Below, one piece after another: positions 1-8,719 of a stretch of DNA of 20,955 bases. Source of the stretch: an uncultured Austwickia sp. (lineage in GTDB: Bacteria > Actinomycetota > Actinomycetes > Actinomycetales > Dermatophilaceae). How positions within the stretch are numbered: the first letter of the stretch is position 1; every line of letters begins with the position of its first letter. The DNA is taken from the NCBI GenBank assembly GCA_934678955.1, contig CAKUSI010000031.1, positions 1-20,955 on the forward strand. The letters are read 5' to 3'. Made by a program: the position numbers and the translations under genes. The notes below the pieces were generated by a model. The model was not told the DNA's origin. It made no database searches and was given only the letters and a program-made list of their open reading frames with translations.

Positions 1-263
1 ATGGCCGGGCCGTGATGCGCGGTTCCGGGGCCCCATCGGCGCGTCCGGGACCCCATCCGCGACGGTGGAGCCGCGTGGGTCCCCGTGCTGCGGCGCTGCG
101 GCCCATCTCGCGGGGTGGGCGCTGTCGCGTGGATGAGGTCCCGGTTTCGCGGGTGGTGGGCCGGTTTCGCGGGTGGGGGTCCGTGGATGGCCGGGCCGTG
201 ATGCGCGGTTCCGGGGCCCCATCGGCGCGTCCGGGACCCCATCCGCGACGGTGGAGCCGCGTG
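1..263. repeat. Duplicated 77-bp GC-rich repeat, 186-bp period, with nested 16-bp repeat
   Basis: Bases 1-77 and 187-263 are identical over 77 positions, giving a period of 186 bases. Copy 1 begins at the window edge, so the array may continue to the left. Between the copies, the 16-mer CCGGTTTCGCGGGTGG occurs at 141-156 and again at 161-176. Inside each long copy there are two related segments, CCGGGGCCCCAT and CCGGGACCCCAT. I see no insertion-sequence ends or transposase. It lies just downstream of the larB stop and looks like an intergenic minisatellite. Confidence 0.85.
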
Positions 264-375
264 CTGAGGGATCGCGCCGCGGGTCGCTCTCAGGGGAACT
301 CGCGATGGACAGCCGTACGCCGCTGCGAGCCGCAGGGCTTTCCGGTATGGCAGAGCACCCAGGGCCAGTGCCCGT
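1..375. other. Non-coding stretch downstream of larB
   Basis: No believable gene is visible here. The open frames on the plus strand run through the repeat and on into the antisense of larB. Their translations are low-complexity Arg/Pro/Ala text without domains. Apart from the repeat at 1-263 I see no tRNA, no recognisable RNA gene and no clear terminator for the larB transcript. Confidence 0.6.
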
Positions 376-1378
<1,003 letters not shown>

Positions 1379-1386
<8 letters not shown>

Positions 1387-2206
1387 GATCCGCCCGCAGC
1401 GTGTCCATCGTGAACGCGCCCGACTGGATCCCGGCCAGATCCAGCACGACGTAGCGGAACCCCAGCCCCGTCAACGCCTCCACCAAGGCGCGCCGGGTCG
1501 GTTCGGTGGCCGCCCGGGCCAGCTCGGCGGTGGGCAGCTCGACGCGCGCGATGTCGCCGTGGTGACGCACGCGACCGTCGCTGAAGCCCAGCTCCCGCAG
1601 CACCGACTCGGCCCGGTCGACCTGGCTCAGCTTTTCTGGGGTGACGGTGCTGAAGTGCGGGATCCGGGAGGCCAGGCAGGGGGCCGCGGGCTTGTCCGCG
1701 CACGGCAGCTTCAGCTCGCGGGCGATCGCGCGCACGTTGGCCTTGGTCAGCCCGGCGTCCGCCAGCGGCCGCAGGATCCGATGGGCGCTCGCTGCCTCAG
1801 CGCCCGGCCGGTCGGGTCGCAGGGCGTCGTCGGCGTTCTCGCCGTACGCCACCGCGTCCAGCCTCTCGGCCGCCACCAGCTCGTCGGAGATGCGCGTGAA
1901 GAGTTCGTTCTTGCAGTGAAAGCAGCGGTCCGGGCCGTTGGCCACGTAGGCCGCCACCTGGATCTCACGGGTGTGCAGCTCCACGACCCTCACGCCGATG
2001 GCGTCCGCCACCTGGTGCGCCGCCGCCCGCTCGTCGGCGGCCAGGCTCGGCGAGACCCCGAGCACGGCCACTACGCGGTCTGGCCCCAGGATGCGCACGG
2101 CCAAGGCCGCCAGGGCCGAGGAATCAACCCCTCCGGAGAACGCCACACCGAGGCGACGTACGCCTGCGAGCTGTTCTCCGATCGACTCCTCGGCCCTGCG
2201 CAACAC
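1379..2206 (-). CDS. larE: LarE, ATP-dependent sulfur transferase for the nickel-pincer cofactor
   Basis: LarE adenylates the pyridinium dicarboxylate mononucleotide made by LarB and converts its carboxylates to thiocarboxylates. The PP-loop SGGVDS is at residues 24-29. CFHC is at 95-98 in the family's RCxxCK segment, and PCLASRIP is at 176-183, where Cys177 matches the sacrificial cysteine position. With three cysteines available (95, 98, 177) a cluster-type rather than sacrificial LarE is possible, but I cannot decide this. I chose GTG 2206 (275 residues) because it leaves the usual short N-terminal helix before the PP-loop. The frame stays open upstream into gnd, so a GTG at 2290, or an unusual CTG at 2245 behind GGGAG, would also be possible. 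It sits directly after gnd and overlaps larB, so gnd-larE-larB look like one transcript. Confidence 0.9.
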
Positions 2207-2241
2207 TTGCGCCGGCGAGCCGCCGGCGCGCTCCCGGTGGG

Positions 2242-3831
2242 TCAGTGCGAGCTCCCGGAGGTCTCGATCTCGCTCTTGTCCCCAGACCACAGGGTGTGGA
2301 AGCTGCCCTCGGCGTCGACGCGCTTGTAGGTGTGCGCGCCGAAGAAGTCCCGCAGTCCCTGGGTCAGGGCCGCATTCAGCCGCGGGGCCCGCGCCTGGTC
2401 GTAGTAGGCCAGGGCGGACGAGAAGCCGGGGATCGGCACGCCGCCGAGGGTGGCCTTCGCGATGACCCGGCGCCAGGCGTCCTGGCAGCGGGCCAGCTCG
2501 GCCTTGATGCTCGGGGCCTCCAGAAGGGTGACCAGGTTGCCGGCCGCGTACTCGCTGCGAATCCGCTCCAGCAGCTTGGCGCGGATGATGCAGCCGTCCC
2601 GCCAGATCTTGGCGACTTCGGCGACGTTGATCTCCCAGCCGTACTCGGCCGCGGCCGTACGGATCAGGTCGAGGCCCTGCGCGTAGGCGACCACCTTGGA
2701 AGCCCACAGCGCGTCCCGGACATCGTTGACGAACGCCGCGCGGTCCCCGACGTCGCCCACCGTGCGGTCCGGCCCCTCCAGCGCGGCCTGGGATGCAGCC
2801 CTCAGCTCCGGGTGCGAGCTGATCGCGCGCGCGAACACGGCCTCGGCGATCGCGTTGACCGGGACCCCGAGGTTCAGCGCGGACTGGACCGTCCACGTGC
2901 CGGTCCCCTTCATCCCAGCCGCGTCGACGATGACGTCGACGAGCGGCTTGCCGGTCTTGGCGTCCTTCTGCCGCAGCACCTCGGAGGTGATCTCGATCAG
3001 GTAGGAGTCCAGGTCGCCGGTGTTCCAGGTGGAGAACGCGTCGGCCATCTCATCCGTCGTGAGGCCGGCCGCCTTGAGCAACTCGTACGCCTCGCCGATG
3101 AACTGCATGTCCGCGTACTCGATGCCGTTGTGCACCATCTTCACGAAGTGCCCGGCGCCGTCGGTGCCGATGTAGGTGCAGCAGGGCTCGTCGCCGACGT
3201 GCGCGGAGATGTCCTCCAGGATCGGGCCCAGCGCCTCGTAGCTCTCCCGGCTGCCGCCCGGCATGATCGACGGGCCCTCGAGGGCGCCGACCTCGCCGCC
3301 GGAGATGCCTGCGCCCACGAAGTGGAAGCCCAGCTCGCGCAGCTTCTTCTCGCGCCGGCGGGTGTCCTCGTAGAAGGCGTTCCCGCCGTCCACGACGATG
3401 TCGCCCTCCTCCAGGAACGGCAGGAGCGAGTCGATCGTGGCGTCCGTGCCCGCCCCGGCCTGGACCATGATCACGATGCGCCGCGGGCGCTCCAGGGAGG
3501 CGACGAAGTCCTCCACCGTCTCCGCGGGGAAGAACGCGCCCTCCGAGCCGTGCTCGGCCATCACCGACTCCGTCTTCGCGAAGGTCCGGTTGAAGATCGC
3601 CACCCGGTAGCCGTGGTGGGCCATGTTGCGGGCCAGGCTGCTGCCCATCACGGCCATCCCGATGACGCCGACCTGCGCCGAGCCCGGCTCCGGGATCTTC
3701 TCCTCGTGGCCACCGACCTCCTCGCCGGTCGCGGCCTTGACCTCGGCCGCCGCGGCCTCTTGCTGGGCGGCGCTGCTCTCGTCGGTGGTCTGCGGCTTCT
3801 CCTCCAGTGGAGTCTGGCCATCCGTGCTCAT
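2242..3831 (-). CDS. gnd: 6-phosphogluconate dehydrogenase, decarboxylating, NADP-type
   Basis: It oxidises and decarboxylates 6-phosphogluconate to ribulose 5-phosphate, making NADPH. The Rossmann motif GVIGMAVMG is at 55-63 and NRT at 81-83, the NADP-type pattern. VDGGN is at 147-151, the family block GISGGEVGALEGPSIMPGG at 175-193, and the catalytic Lys/Asn segment KMVHNGIEYADMQ at 231-243. The full C-terminal helical domain follows. A good ribosome site (AAGGAG, 7 bases before ATG) fixes the start. Residues 1-52 are an extra Glu/Ala/Gln-rich leader absent from typical 470-residue enzymes. Its place between a glucuronide-hydrolysing operon and larE-larB suggests it takes carbon arriving as gluconate 6-phosphate rather than serving only the general pentose pathway; that is inference. 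Confidence 0.95.
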   Translation of the reverse strand: MSTDGQTPLEEKPQTTDESSAAQQEAAAAEVKAATGEEVGGHEEKIPEPGSAQVGVIGMAVMGSSLARNMAHHGYRVAIFNRTFAKTESVMAEHGSEGAFFPAETVEDFVASLERPRRIVIMVQAGAGTDATIDSLLPFLEEGDIVVDGGNAFYEDTRRREKKLRELGFHFVGAGISGGEVGALEGPSIMPGGSRESYEALGPILEDISAHVGDEPCCTYIGTDGAGHFVKMVHNGIEYADMQFIGEAYELLKAAGLTTDEMADAFSTWNTGDLDSYLIEITSEVLRQKDAKTGKPLVDVIVDAAGMKGTGTWTVQSALNLGVPVNAIAEAVFARAISSHPELRAASQAALEGPDRTVGDVGDRAAFVNDVRDALWASKVVAYAQGLDLIRTAAAEYGWEINVAEVAKIWRDGCIIRAKLLERIRSEYAAGNLVTLLEAPSIKAELARCQDAWRRVIAKATLGGVPIPGFSSALAYYDQARAPRLNAALTQGLRDFFGAHTYKRVDAEGSFHTLWSGDKSEIETSGSSH

Positions 3832-3844
3832 GTGGGTGCTCCTT

Positions 3845-3922
3845 GCTGTCGCTACGTCTGCTGTCGCTCCGGGCCGGAGTTACGGGCGGGGCTACGGGCG
3901 GGGTTACGGGCTGGAGTTACGT
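3845..3922. repeat. Short tandem repeats upstream of gnd
   Basis: Between the HAD gene and gnd, units of roughly 11-12 bases built on TTACGGGCGGGG recur at about 3877-3922 (variants GTTACGGGC, CTACGGGC, GTTACGGGC, GTTACG). Next to them GCTGTCGCT occurs twice, at 3845-3853 and 3860-3868. The gap is 158 bases. Whether it holds a promoter for gnd-larE-larB cannot be seen, as no good -10/-35 pair stands out. Confidence 0.6.
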
Positions 3923-3989
3923 TAAGGCCGGTGGCCGACCCTTTCGGCTGTCCATCATTCACGCCGTGTCACTGGCAGGCAATGGCGCG

Positions 3990-4904
3990 TCACCTCTGCC
4001 AGGGCGGGTGCTCCGGCAGGTAGGTCTCGAACTCGGCGATCAGCGCGTTCTGGTAGTCCCCGGCATACGTGCCGTCCACGAACCGAGCGAACGCCTCGTC
4101 GTGCAGCCGCTTCCACGACGCCTCCTCTGCGCCGGGGTTGATCGGGTAATACAGGCACCCGGCCTCCCGTGCCGCATCACGGTCCCCGGGGGCGTCACCA
4201 ATGAGAAGGACCTTGTCGGCGGCGTACTTGCCGGTGGTCGCGTACTGCACGTGCTCCGCCTTGGAGCCCATCTCCTGGCCGGCGATGACCGACATGTAGG
4301 GGGCCAGCCCGTGCTCGTTCCATTCCCGGTCGAGCGCCTCCAGCGGGGTGGCCGACACGACCATCAGGTCGGCGGTGGCGTTCATGAGCGCCAGCGTGTC
4401 CTTGACGCCGGGGAACGGCGGCACGCCCTTGACCATCTCGGCGATCGTGGCGTTGACGCCGGCGCCCCAGAGCAGGCACTTCTCCATCTCGGGGCTCGGG
4501 TGCTCGCTGGCCCACTGCTGGATGCCGAGGTCGGAGAGCGGGTATCCGGAGTCCAGGAACGCCTGGAGGTCATCACCCTTCGGCACCTCCACGCCGCGCG
4601 CCTTCACCTCGGGGCGCTCGCGGAGGAGGTCGAAGACCCGCTTGAGGGCGACCCAGCGGTTGAGCCCGCGGGTGGTCGAGTAGAGGTTCACGAACAGCGC
4701 CGTCTCACGGGCGTACTTCGAGACGGCCTGCAGGTCGAACCACTTGATGGTGTTGGGCGTGAAGCACTCCTGGTGCTTGATCTCCATCGCGTCGAAGGCG
4801 CACCCGTCGGAGTCGATCCCGACGAAGAAGTCGTGCGCGGGTTGGAAGTCCACCAGCACCTGCGCCGCCGGCGGCATGCCCGCGCCGGAAGGTGTCGAGG
4901 CCAT
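3990..4904 (-). CDS. HAD-superfamily hydrolase, substrate unknown
   Basis: This is a haloacid-dehalogenase-fold phosphatase-like protein of 304 residues. Motif I is DSDGCAFD (Asp31 nucleophile, Asp33), motif II is VVSAT (Ser184), the motif III lysine is probably Lys215 (GSKAEHV), and motif IV is GDAPGDRD (Asp237, Asp241). A large helical cap fills about 40-160. All catalytic positions are present, so it should be active, most likely on a phosphorylated small molecule. The ATG lies 14 bases after the GH3 stop, and a purine-rich AAAGGGC overlaps that stop, so the two are probably co-translated. No member of a known glucuronate pathway requires such a phosphatase. It could recycle a dead-end sugar-acid phosphate or act on cofactor intermediates; both are guesses. 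Confidence 0.85.
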   Translation of the reverse strand: MASTPSGAGMPPAAQVLVDFQPAHDFFVGIDSDGCAFDAMEIKHQECFTPNTIKWFDLQAVSKYARETALFVNLYSTTRGLNRWVALKRVFDLLRERPEVKARGVEVPKGDDLQAFLDSGYPLSDLGIQQWASEHPSPEMEKCLLWGAGVNATIAEMVKGVPPFPGVKDTLALMNATADLMVVSATPLEALDREWNEHGLAPYMSVIAGQEMGSKAEHVQYATTGKYAADKVLLIGDAPGDRDAAREAGCLYYPINPGAEEASWKRLHDEAFARFVDGTYAGDYQNALIAEFETYLPEHPPWQR

Positions 4905-4918
4905 CAGACTCAGCCCTT

Positions 4919-6679
4919 TCAGCAGTGGGTGTCGGCGAGCCCGCCGAACACGTCGGTGGTCGGGGTGCCGCAGAACTGCGAACGCCCCTCGAGCTTGTCG
5001 ATCAATGCCTCCAGCGTCACGTCCTTGTCGTCATAGCAGTTGATGTATGTCTTCACCTGCGGGATGTCCGGCAGCAGGTGGGGACTCGCCGTGGAGACCA
5101 CGATCGTGGGGATCTCGTGGACGAACCACGGGATGTCATACGTGCCCTTCGTCGCGGGCCAGTAGACCCGCTCGATCGGCTGCATCAGGCCGTCCACCTG
5201 GGCGACCGAGAGGACCAGGTCGTAGTTGTCGGTCAGGGCGGAGATCGGCAGCTTGCCTGCGTACGCGTTCATGACGACCGCCGCGACCTCCTCCTCCGAC
5301 TTGCCCTTCGTCTTGTCCAGGACGGTCTCGTAACGGGTCACCTCATAGCCGCGCTCCCTCAGCAGGGCCACGACCTTGTCGGCCGGCTGGCTGCCGCCGT
5401 GCAGCGCGGTGGCCATCGGGTTGGGCGGTCCGCCGATCGGCACGACGAGGATGCGCCGGTACTTGTCCGTGGACAGGGGCAGCGCGTCCTGGTTGTTCTT
5501 CACCAGCGTGATGCCCTGGTCGGCGACCCGAGCGGACACGGCCCGGTGCTCGGGCGTGGCGATCCGCGCCATCGCCTCGGCCTTGGGCGGGAGGATCTCG
5601 GTCTTGTCCTTGCGGTGCAGCCCCAGCATGGCCTTGAGCCCCAGGGTGCGCCGCAGCGCGTCGTGGAGCCGCTGATCGGACAGGTTGCCGGACTTCCAGC
5701 CCTCCATCATCCAGGCGAAGTCCTCCTCCGGGTCGTTGAAGAACAGGAAGAGGTCGCAGCCGGCCTCGATGGCCGTCGGGAGGATGTCGCGGCGGGCCAT
5801 CACACCGGTCATACCGACCATGTGCGAGGCGTCGGTGACGATGACGCCGTTGAACCCCAGCTGACCCCGGAGCAGGTCGGTGAGCAGCTCCCGGCTCAGG
5901 GTGGCGGGGAGGATCTCGTCGTCCTGCATCGCCGGGTTGAAGTGCTTCTGGTAGGCAGGTAGGGCGATGTGCCCCGCCATGATGCTCGGCAGGCCCGCCT
6001 CGATGAGGCCGGCGTAGACCTTCCCGAACGTGGCGTCCCAATTCTGGATCGACAGCCAGTTCGGCGCCGAGGACAGGTGCTGGTCCCGCTCGTCGATGCC
6101 GTCGCCGGGGAAGTGCTTGGCGGCCGGGGCGATCCCGGACTCGCGGATCCCGCGCATGTATTCGAGCGAGTACTCCAGGACCTGGTCGGCATTCCCGCCC
6201 CAGGTGCGCCGGGAGATGATCGGGTTGCGCCAGTTGCGGTTGATGTCGACGATCGGCGCGAAGCTCCAGTTGCAGCCGATGGCGCTGGCCTCGATCCCGG
6301 AGATCCGGCCCAGCTCGTAGGCGAGCTCGGGGTCGCCGGTCGCGGCGATCTTCACCTCCCAACCCACGTATGTGCCGTCCGTGCACGCGCCGTTGCCGCC
6401 CGCCTCGGTGTTCGCGGCGATGAGCATCGGGATCTTCGAGTTCTCCTGCAGGACCTTGTTCTGCTCGTAGACGTCGTCGGCGGTGCCCGGGTTGTAGCGC
6501 ACGGCCGCGATGTGGAACTGGTCGAGCACGCCCTTGAGGTACTCCGGGTCGCGCGAGCTGCCCATGTTGACGAAGAGCTGCCCGATCTTCTCCTCGTCGC
6601 TCATGCCCGCGATGGTCTCCTCGACCCAGGCGACGGCGTCCTCGTCCAGGTGGAAGGGTGTGGCCGTCAGGTCAACCAT
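4919..6679 (-). CDS. Glycoside hydrolase family 3 enzyme, NagZ/Nag3-like
   Basis: This is a 586-residue cytoplasmic-looking enzyme (no signal peptide) with a GH3 barrel and the second alpha/beta domain. KHFPGDG is at 188-194 and the nucleophile Asp283 lies in GVIVTDASHM. Asp199 and His201 (RDQH) match the Asp-His acid/base pair of beta-N-acetylhexosaminidases such as NagZ, rather than the glutamate of beta-glucosidases. Some GH3 enzymes with this pair act as phosphorylases. The start is the ATG at 6679, seven codons inside the longest frame, because AGGGAG lies 7 bases before it. It follows uidA after a 94-base gap. With a beta-glucuronidase next door, a beta-linked amino sugar from disaccharides of hyaluronan or heparosan type is a plausible substrate; this is inference. 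Confidence 0.88.
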   Translation of the reverse strand: MVDLTATPFHLDEDAVAWVEETIAGMSDEEKIGQLFVNMGSSRDPEYLKGVLDQFHIAAVRYNPGTADDVYEQNKVLQENSKIPMLIAANTEAGGNGACTDGTYVGWEVKIAATGDPELAYELGRISGIEASAIGCNWSFAPIVDINRNWRNPIISRRTWGGNADQVLEYSLEYMRGIRESGIAPAAKHFPGDGIDERDQHLSSAPNWLSIQNWDATFGKVYAGLIEAGLPSIMAGHIALPAYQKHFNPAMQDDEILPATLSRELLTDLLRGQLGFNGVIVTDASHMVGMTGVMARRDILPTAIEAGCDLFLFFNDPEEDFAWMMEGWKSGNLSDQRLHDALRRTLGLKAMLGLHRKDKTEILPPKAEAMARIATPEHRAVSARVADQGITLVKNNQDALPLSTDKYRRILVVPIGGPPNPMATALHGGSQPADKVVALLRERGYEVTRYETVLDKTKGKSEEEVAAVVMNAYAGKLPISALTDNYDLVLSVAQVDGLMQPIERVYWPATKGTYDIPWFVHEIPTIVVSTASPHLLPDIPQVKTYINCYDDKDVTLEALIDKLEGRSQFCGTPTTDVFGGLADTHC

Positions 6680-6699
6680 GTGTCTGCTCCCTTGTCGCA

Positions 6700-6752
6700 T
6701 CGAAGTGGTGGGACGAAATGGAGAGGCCGGGTGGTGGCCTCGAAGTGGTGGG
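6700..6752. repeat. 13-bp direct repeat between uidA and the GH3 gene
   Basis: TCGAAGTGGTGGG occurs at 6700-6712 and again at 6740-6752, exactly 40 bases apart, in the 94-base gap before the GH3 gene. Its function is unknown. It could be a protein-binding pair or the trace of a small duplication. Confidence 0.7.
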
Positions 6753-6773
6753 TGTGTACGCGTGGCCGCCAGG

Positions 6774-8603
6774 TCAGCCCGGCCCCTCGCGCAGGGCGGT
6801 CCAGCGGCGCCGCAGCAGGTGGGCGGCCGCCTTCGGCTGCCGGTCGCGCGTGAACACGCCCTTTTTGTTGCCGTCGACCCGGGCGATCCCGGAGGTCGTT
6901 GCGAAGTCCGCGAAGTTCCATACGTGCTCGCCGACCACCTCGTCGAAATCGTCGAACACGCGGTGGTTCATCTCCAGGTAGGCGTTCTGGTATTCCTCGC
7001 TCCACGGACGCGCCGGCAACTGGTGGAGCCCCGAGACCGTGTCGGCGCCGTACTCGGTGATGATGATCGGCTTGCCCTCGCCGGCCCAGCCGGCCATCTC
7101 CTCCCGCCACGCCTGCTCGGCGCCGACGAGGTCACCGGTGTTGACGTACCACCCGTAATAGCGGTTGATCATCAGCACGTCGCCGAACTGGCTCACCCGG
7201 CACTTCCCGTGCGGGGCCAGCATGACGTTGACGAAGCCGACAGGTCGCGTCGGGTCGGCCTCGCGGGCCACGTCGAAGAGCGGGCGGAAGTAGTCCTCGC
7301 CGGCCTGCGATTCCGACTCCGGCTCGTTGGCGATCGACCAGAGCACGACGCAGGGGTGGTTCTTGTCCCGGGCGATCAGGTCGCGGATCTCCTGGGCGTG
7401 CACCTGCTGGGTGGTCTCGTTGACCGTCTGGGGGCTGAACGTCGTATAGCCCTGCCCGCCGAAGATGCCTCCGCCGAGCCCCATGTTGAGACCGACCGCG
7501 GGCGTCTCGTCGATGACGACGATCCCGGCCCGGTCGGCGTAGTCCATCACGTCCTCGCTGTAGGGGTAGTGCGACGTGCGGAAGCTGTTGGCACCCACCC
7601 ACTTCAGTCGTTCGAAGTCGGCCAGCATGAGGGCGTCGTGGTGGCCCTTGCCGATCGTGACGTGATCCTCGTGCATGCCGAAGCCCGTGAAATAGAACGG
7701 CTGGTCGTTGATGAGGAAGCGGGCCCCGTCGACGCGGACGGTGCGGACGCCGACCGCCATGCGGTAGTCGTCCACGACCTCGCCGCCGCCGCCGCCGTCG
7801 CCGTCGCTGCCGCCGCCGCCGTCGGTGTTGATCAGCTCGAGGTGCAGGTCGTAGAGGTACCCCGCGCCGGGCTTCCAGAGGTGGACGTTGGGGACGGTCA
7901 GCTCGCCGGAGGCGCCCTCTCCGGTCGCCACGACCGCGCCGTCCTCGTCGGACAGCGCGACCCGGACGTTCAGGCCGTCGGCGTCGACGCAGGCCACCTC
8001 GTACGAGACACTCCCCGTGCTGCCCGAGAAGCCCGTGACGACGCGCACGTCCTCGATGTGGCCCGGGGCGCGCGCCGCCAGCCAGACGCCGCGGTGCAGA
8101 CCCGCATAGTTGAAGAAGTCGTGCCAGTAGGTCTGCCGGCGGCCCGCGGGGCCGTCCACGACGACTCCCGGCGGGATGGTCTGGAAGGTCAGCTCGTTGT
8201 TGACGGCGATGGTCAGGCGGAACTCCCCGCCCGGAGTGACGCGGCCGGTCAGGTCCAACTCGAAAGGCAAGTAGCCGCCGCTGTGCCGGCCGACCTCCTC
8301 CCCGTCGACCCAGACCGTGGCGTGGTGGGTCGCCGACTCGACGTACAGGACGATCTGCTGACCCTCCCAGCCGCGCGGCACCCGCACGGTGCGCTGGTAG
8401 TAGGCGTCCCCGACGAACTCTCGCTCGTCCAGTTCGGTGAGGACGTCGTTGTATGAGGCCGGGACGGCCATCGCCCGCGCCCGCGGCAGGGGGCCTGACG
8501 CCCACGCCGCCCCCTTGGCGTCGCCGTCAGTGTCGAGGCGGAAATCCCAGAGTCCGTCGAGGCGGATCCTCGATCGGGTGGCGGAGTCGATGGGGCGAAG
8601 CAT
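6774..8603 (-). CDS. uidA: Beta-glucuronidase, GH2
   Basis: It hydrolyses beta-D-glucuronides to D-glucuronate. The 609 residues match the usual length of about 600. The order is jelly-roll domain, Ig-like domain, then TIM barrel. The acid/base Glu427 lies in WSIANEP, the nucleophile Glu517 in IIITEYGADT, and N579-K-K581 (DGNKKG) forms the Asn-x-Lys pair that binds the glucuronate carboxylate. That pair separates glucuronidases from other GH2 enzymes. The ATG at 8603 is set by a strong AGGAGGG seven bases upstream; longer frames run into the 13-bp array and are rejected. There is no signal peptide, so it acts inside the cell after import. A Gly/Asp-rich run at 261-274 in the Ig-like domain is unusual. 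It heads the minus-strand operon and carries an operator-like palindrome in its promoter region. Confidence 0.95.
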   Translation of the reverse strand: MLRPIDSATRSRIRLDGLWDFRLDTDGDAKGAAWASGPLPRARAMAVPASYNDVLTELDEREFVGDAYYQRTVRVPRGWEGQQIVLYVESATHHATVWVDGEEVGRHSGGYLPFELDLTGRVTPGGEFRLTIAVNNELTFQTIPPGVVVDGPAGRRQTYWHDFFNYAGLHRGVWLAARAPGHIEDVRVVTGFSGSTGSVSYEVACVDADGLNVRVALSDEDGAVVATGEGASGELTVPNVHLWKPGAGYLYDLHLELINTDGGGGSDGDGGGGGEVVDDYRMAVGVRTVRVDGARFLINDQPFYFTGFGMHEDHVTIGKGHHDALMLADFERLKWVGANSFRTSHYPYSEDVMDYADRAGIVVIDETPAVGLNMGLGGGIFGGQGYTTFSPQTVNETTQQVHAQEIRDLIARDKNHPCVVLWSIANEPESESQAGEDYFRPLFDVAREADPTRPVGFVNVMLAPHGKCRVSQFGDVLMINRYYGWYVNTGDLVGAEQAWREEMAGWAGEGKPIIITEYGADTVSGLHQLPARPWSEEYQNAYLEMNHRVFDDFDEVVGEHVWNFADFATTSGIARVDGNKKGVFTRDRQPKAAAHLLRRRWTALREGPG

Positions 8604-8680
8604 GGGTCGTCCCTCCTGCGAGGCTTCGGGATGGGCGACCGGCCACGGGCGACCTCGGGGGGCGAAGGGCCGGTTCTCCC

Positions 8681-8710
8681 TATTCATCCAGGTCGGCGAA
8701 GGAGCGGCAA
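8681..8710 (-). promoter_or_regulatory. Candidate uidA promoter overlapping the operator
   Basis: On the minus strand TTGCCG (8710-8705) and TGAATA (8686-8681) are 18 bases apart, giving a plausible sigma-70-like -35/-10 pair and a leader of about 70 bases before the uidA ATG. The -35 lies inside one arm of the palindrome at 8706-8719, so a bound repressor would block it. Read by eye only. Confidence 0.4.
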
Positions 8711-8719
8711 CGGATTGCC
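8706..8719. promoter_or_regulatory. LacI-type operator candidate upstream of uidA
   Basis: GGCAACGGATTGCC has perfect 5-bp arms (GGCAA/TTGCC) around a 4-base centre. A near-identical site (GGCAACCGATTGTC) lies before uxaC at 13815-13828; 12 of 14 positions agree. The site is between uidA and the divergent LacI-family gene, which fits repression and autoregulation. Confidence 0.65.

Noticed and set aside
3845..3922. A riboswitch before gnd
   Set aside because: Only short tandem repeats are visible; no known aptamer core or alternative stems could be recognised.
2245..4023. A 592-residue plus-strand open frame
   Set aside because: It is the complement of gnd, kept open by high GC at third positions; no domain is seen.
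6510..8456. A 648-residue plus-strand open frame opposite uidA and the GH3 gene
   Set aside because: Antisense shadow of two well-identified enzymes; Val/Asp/His-rich text with no family match.
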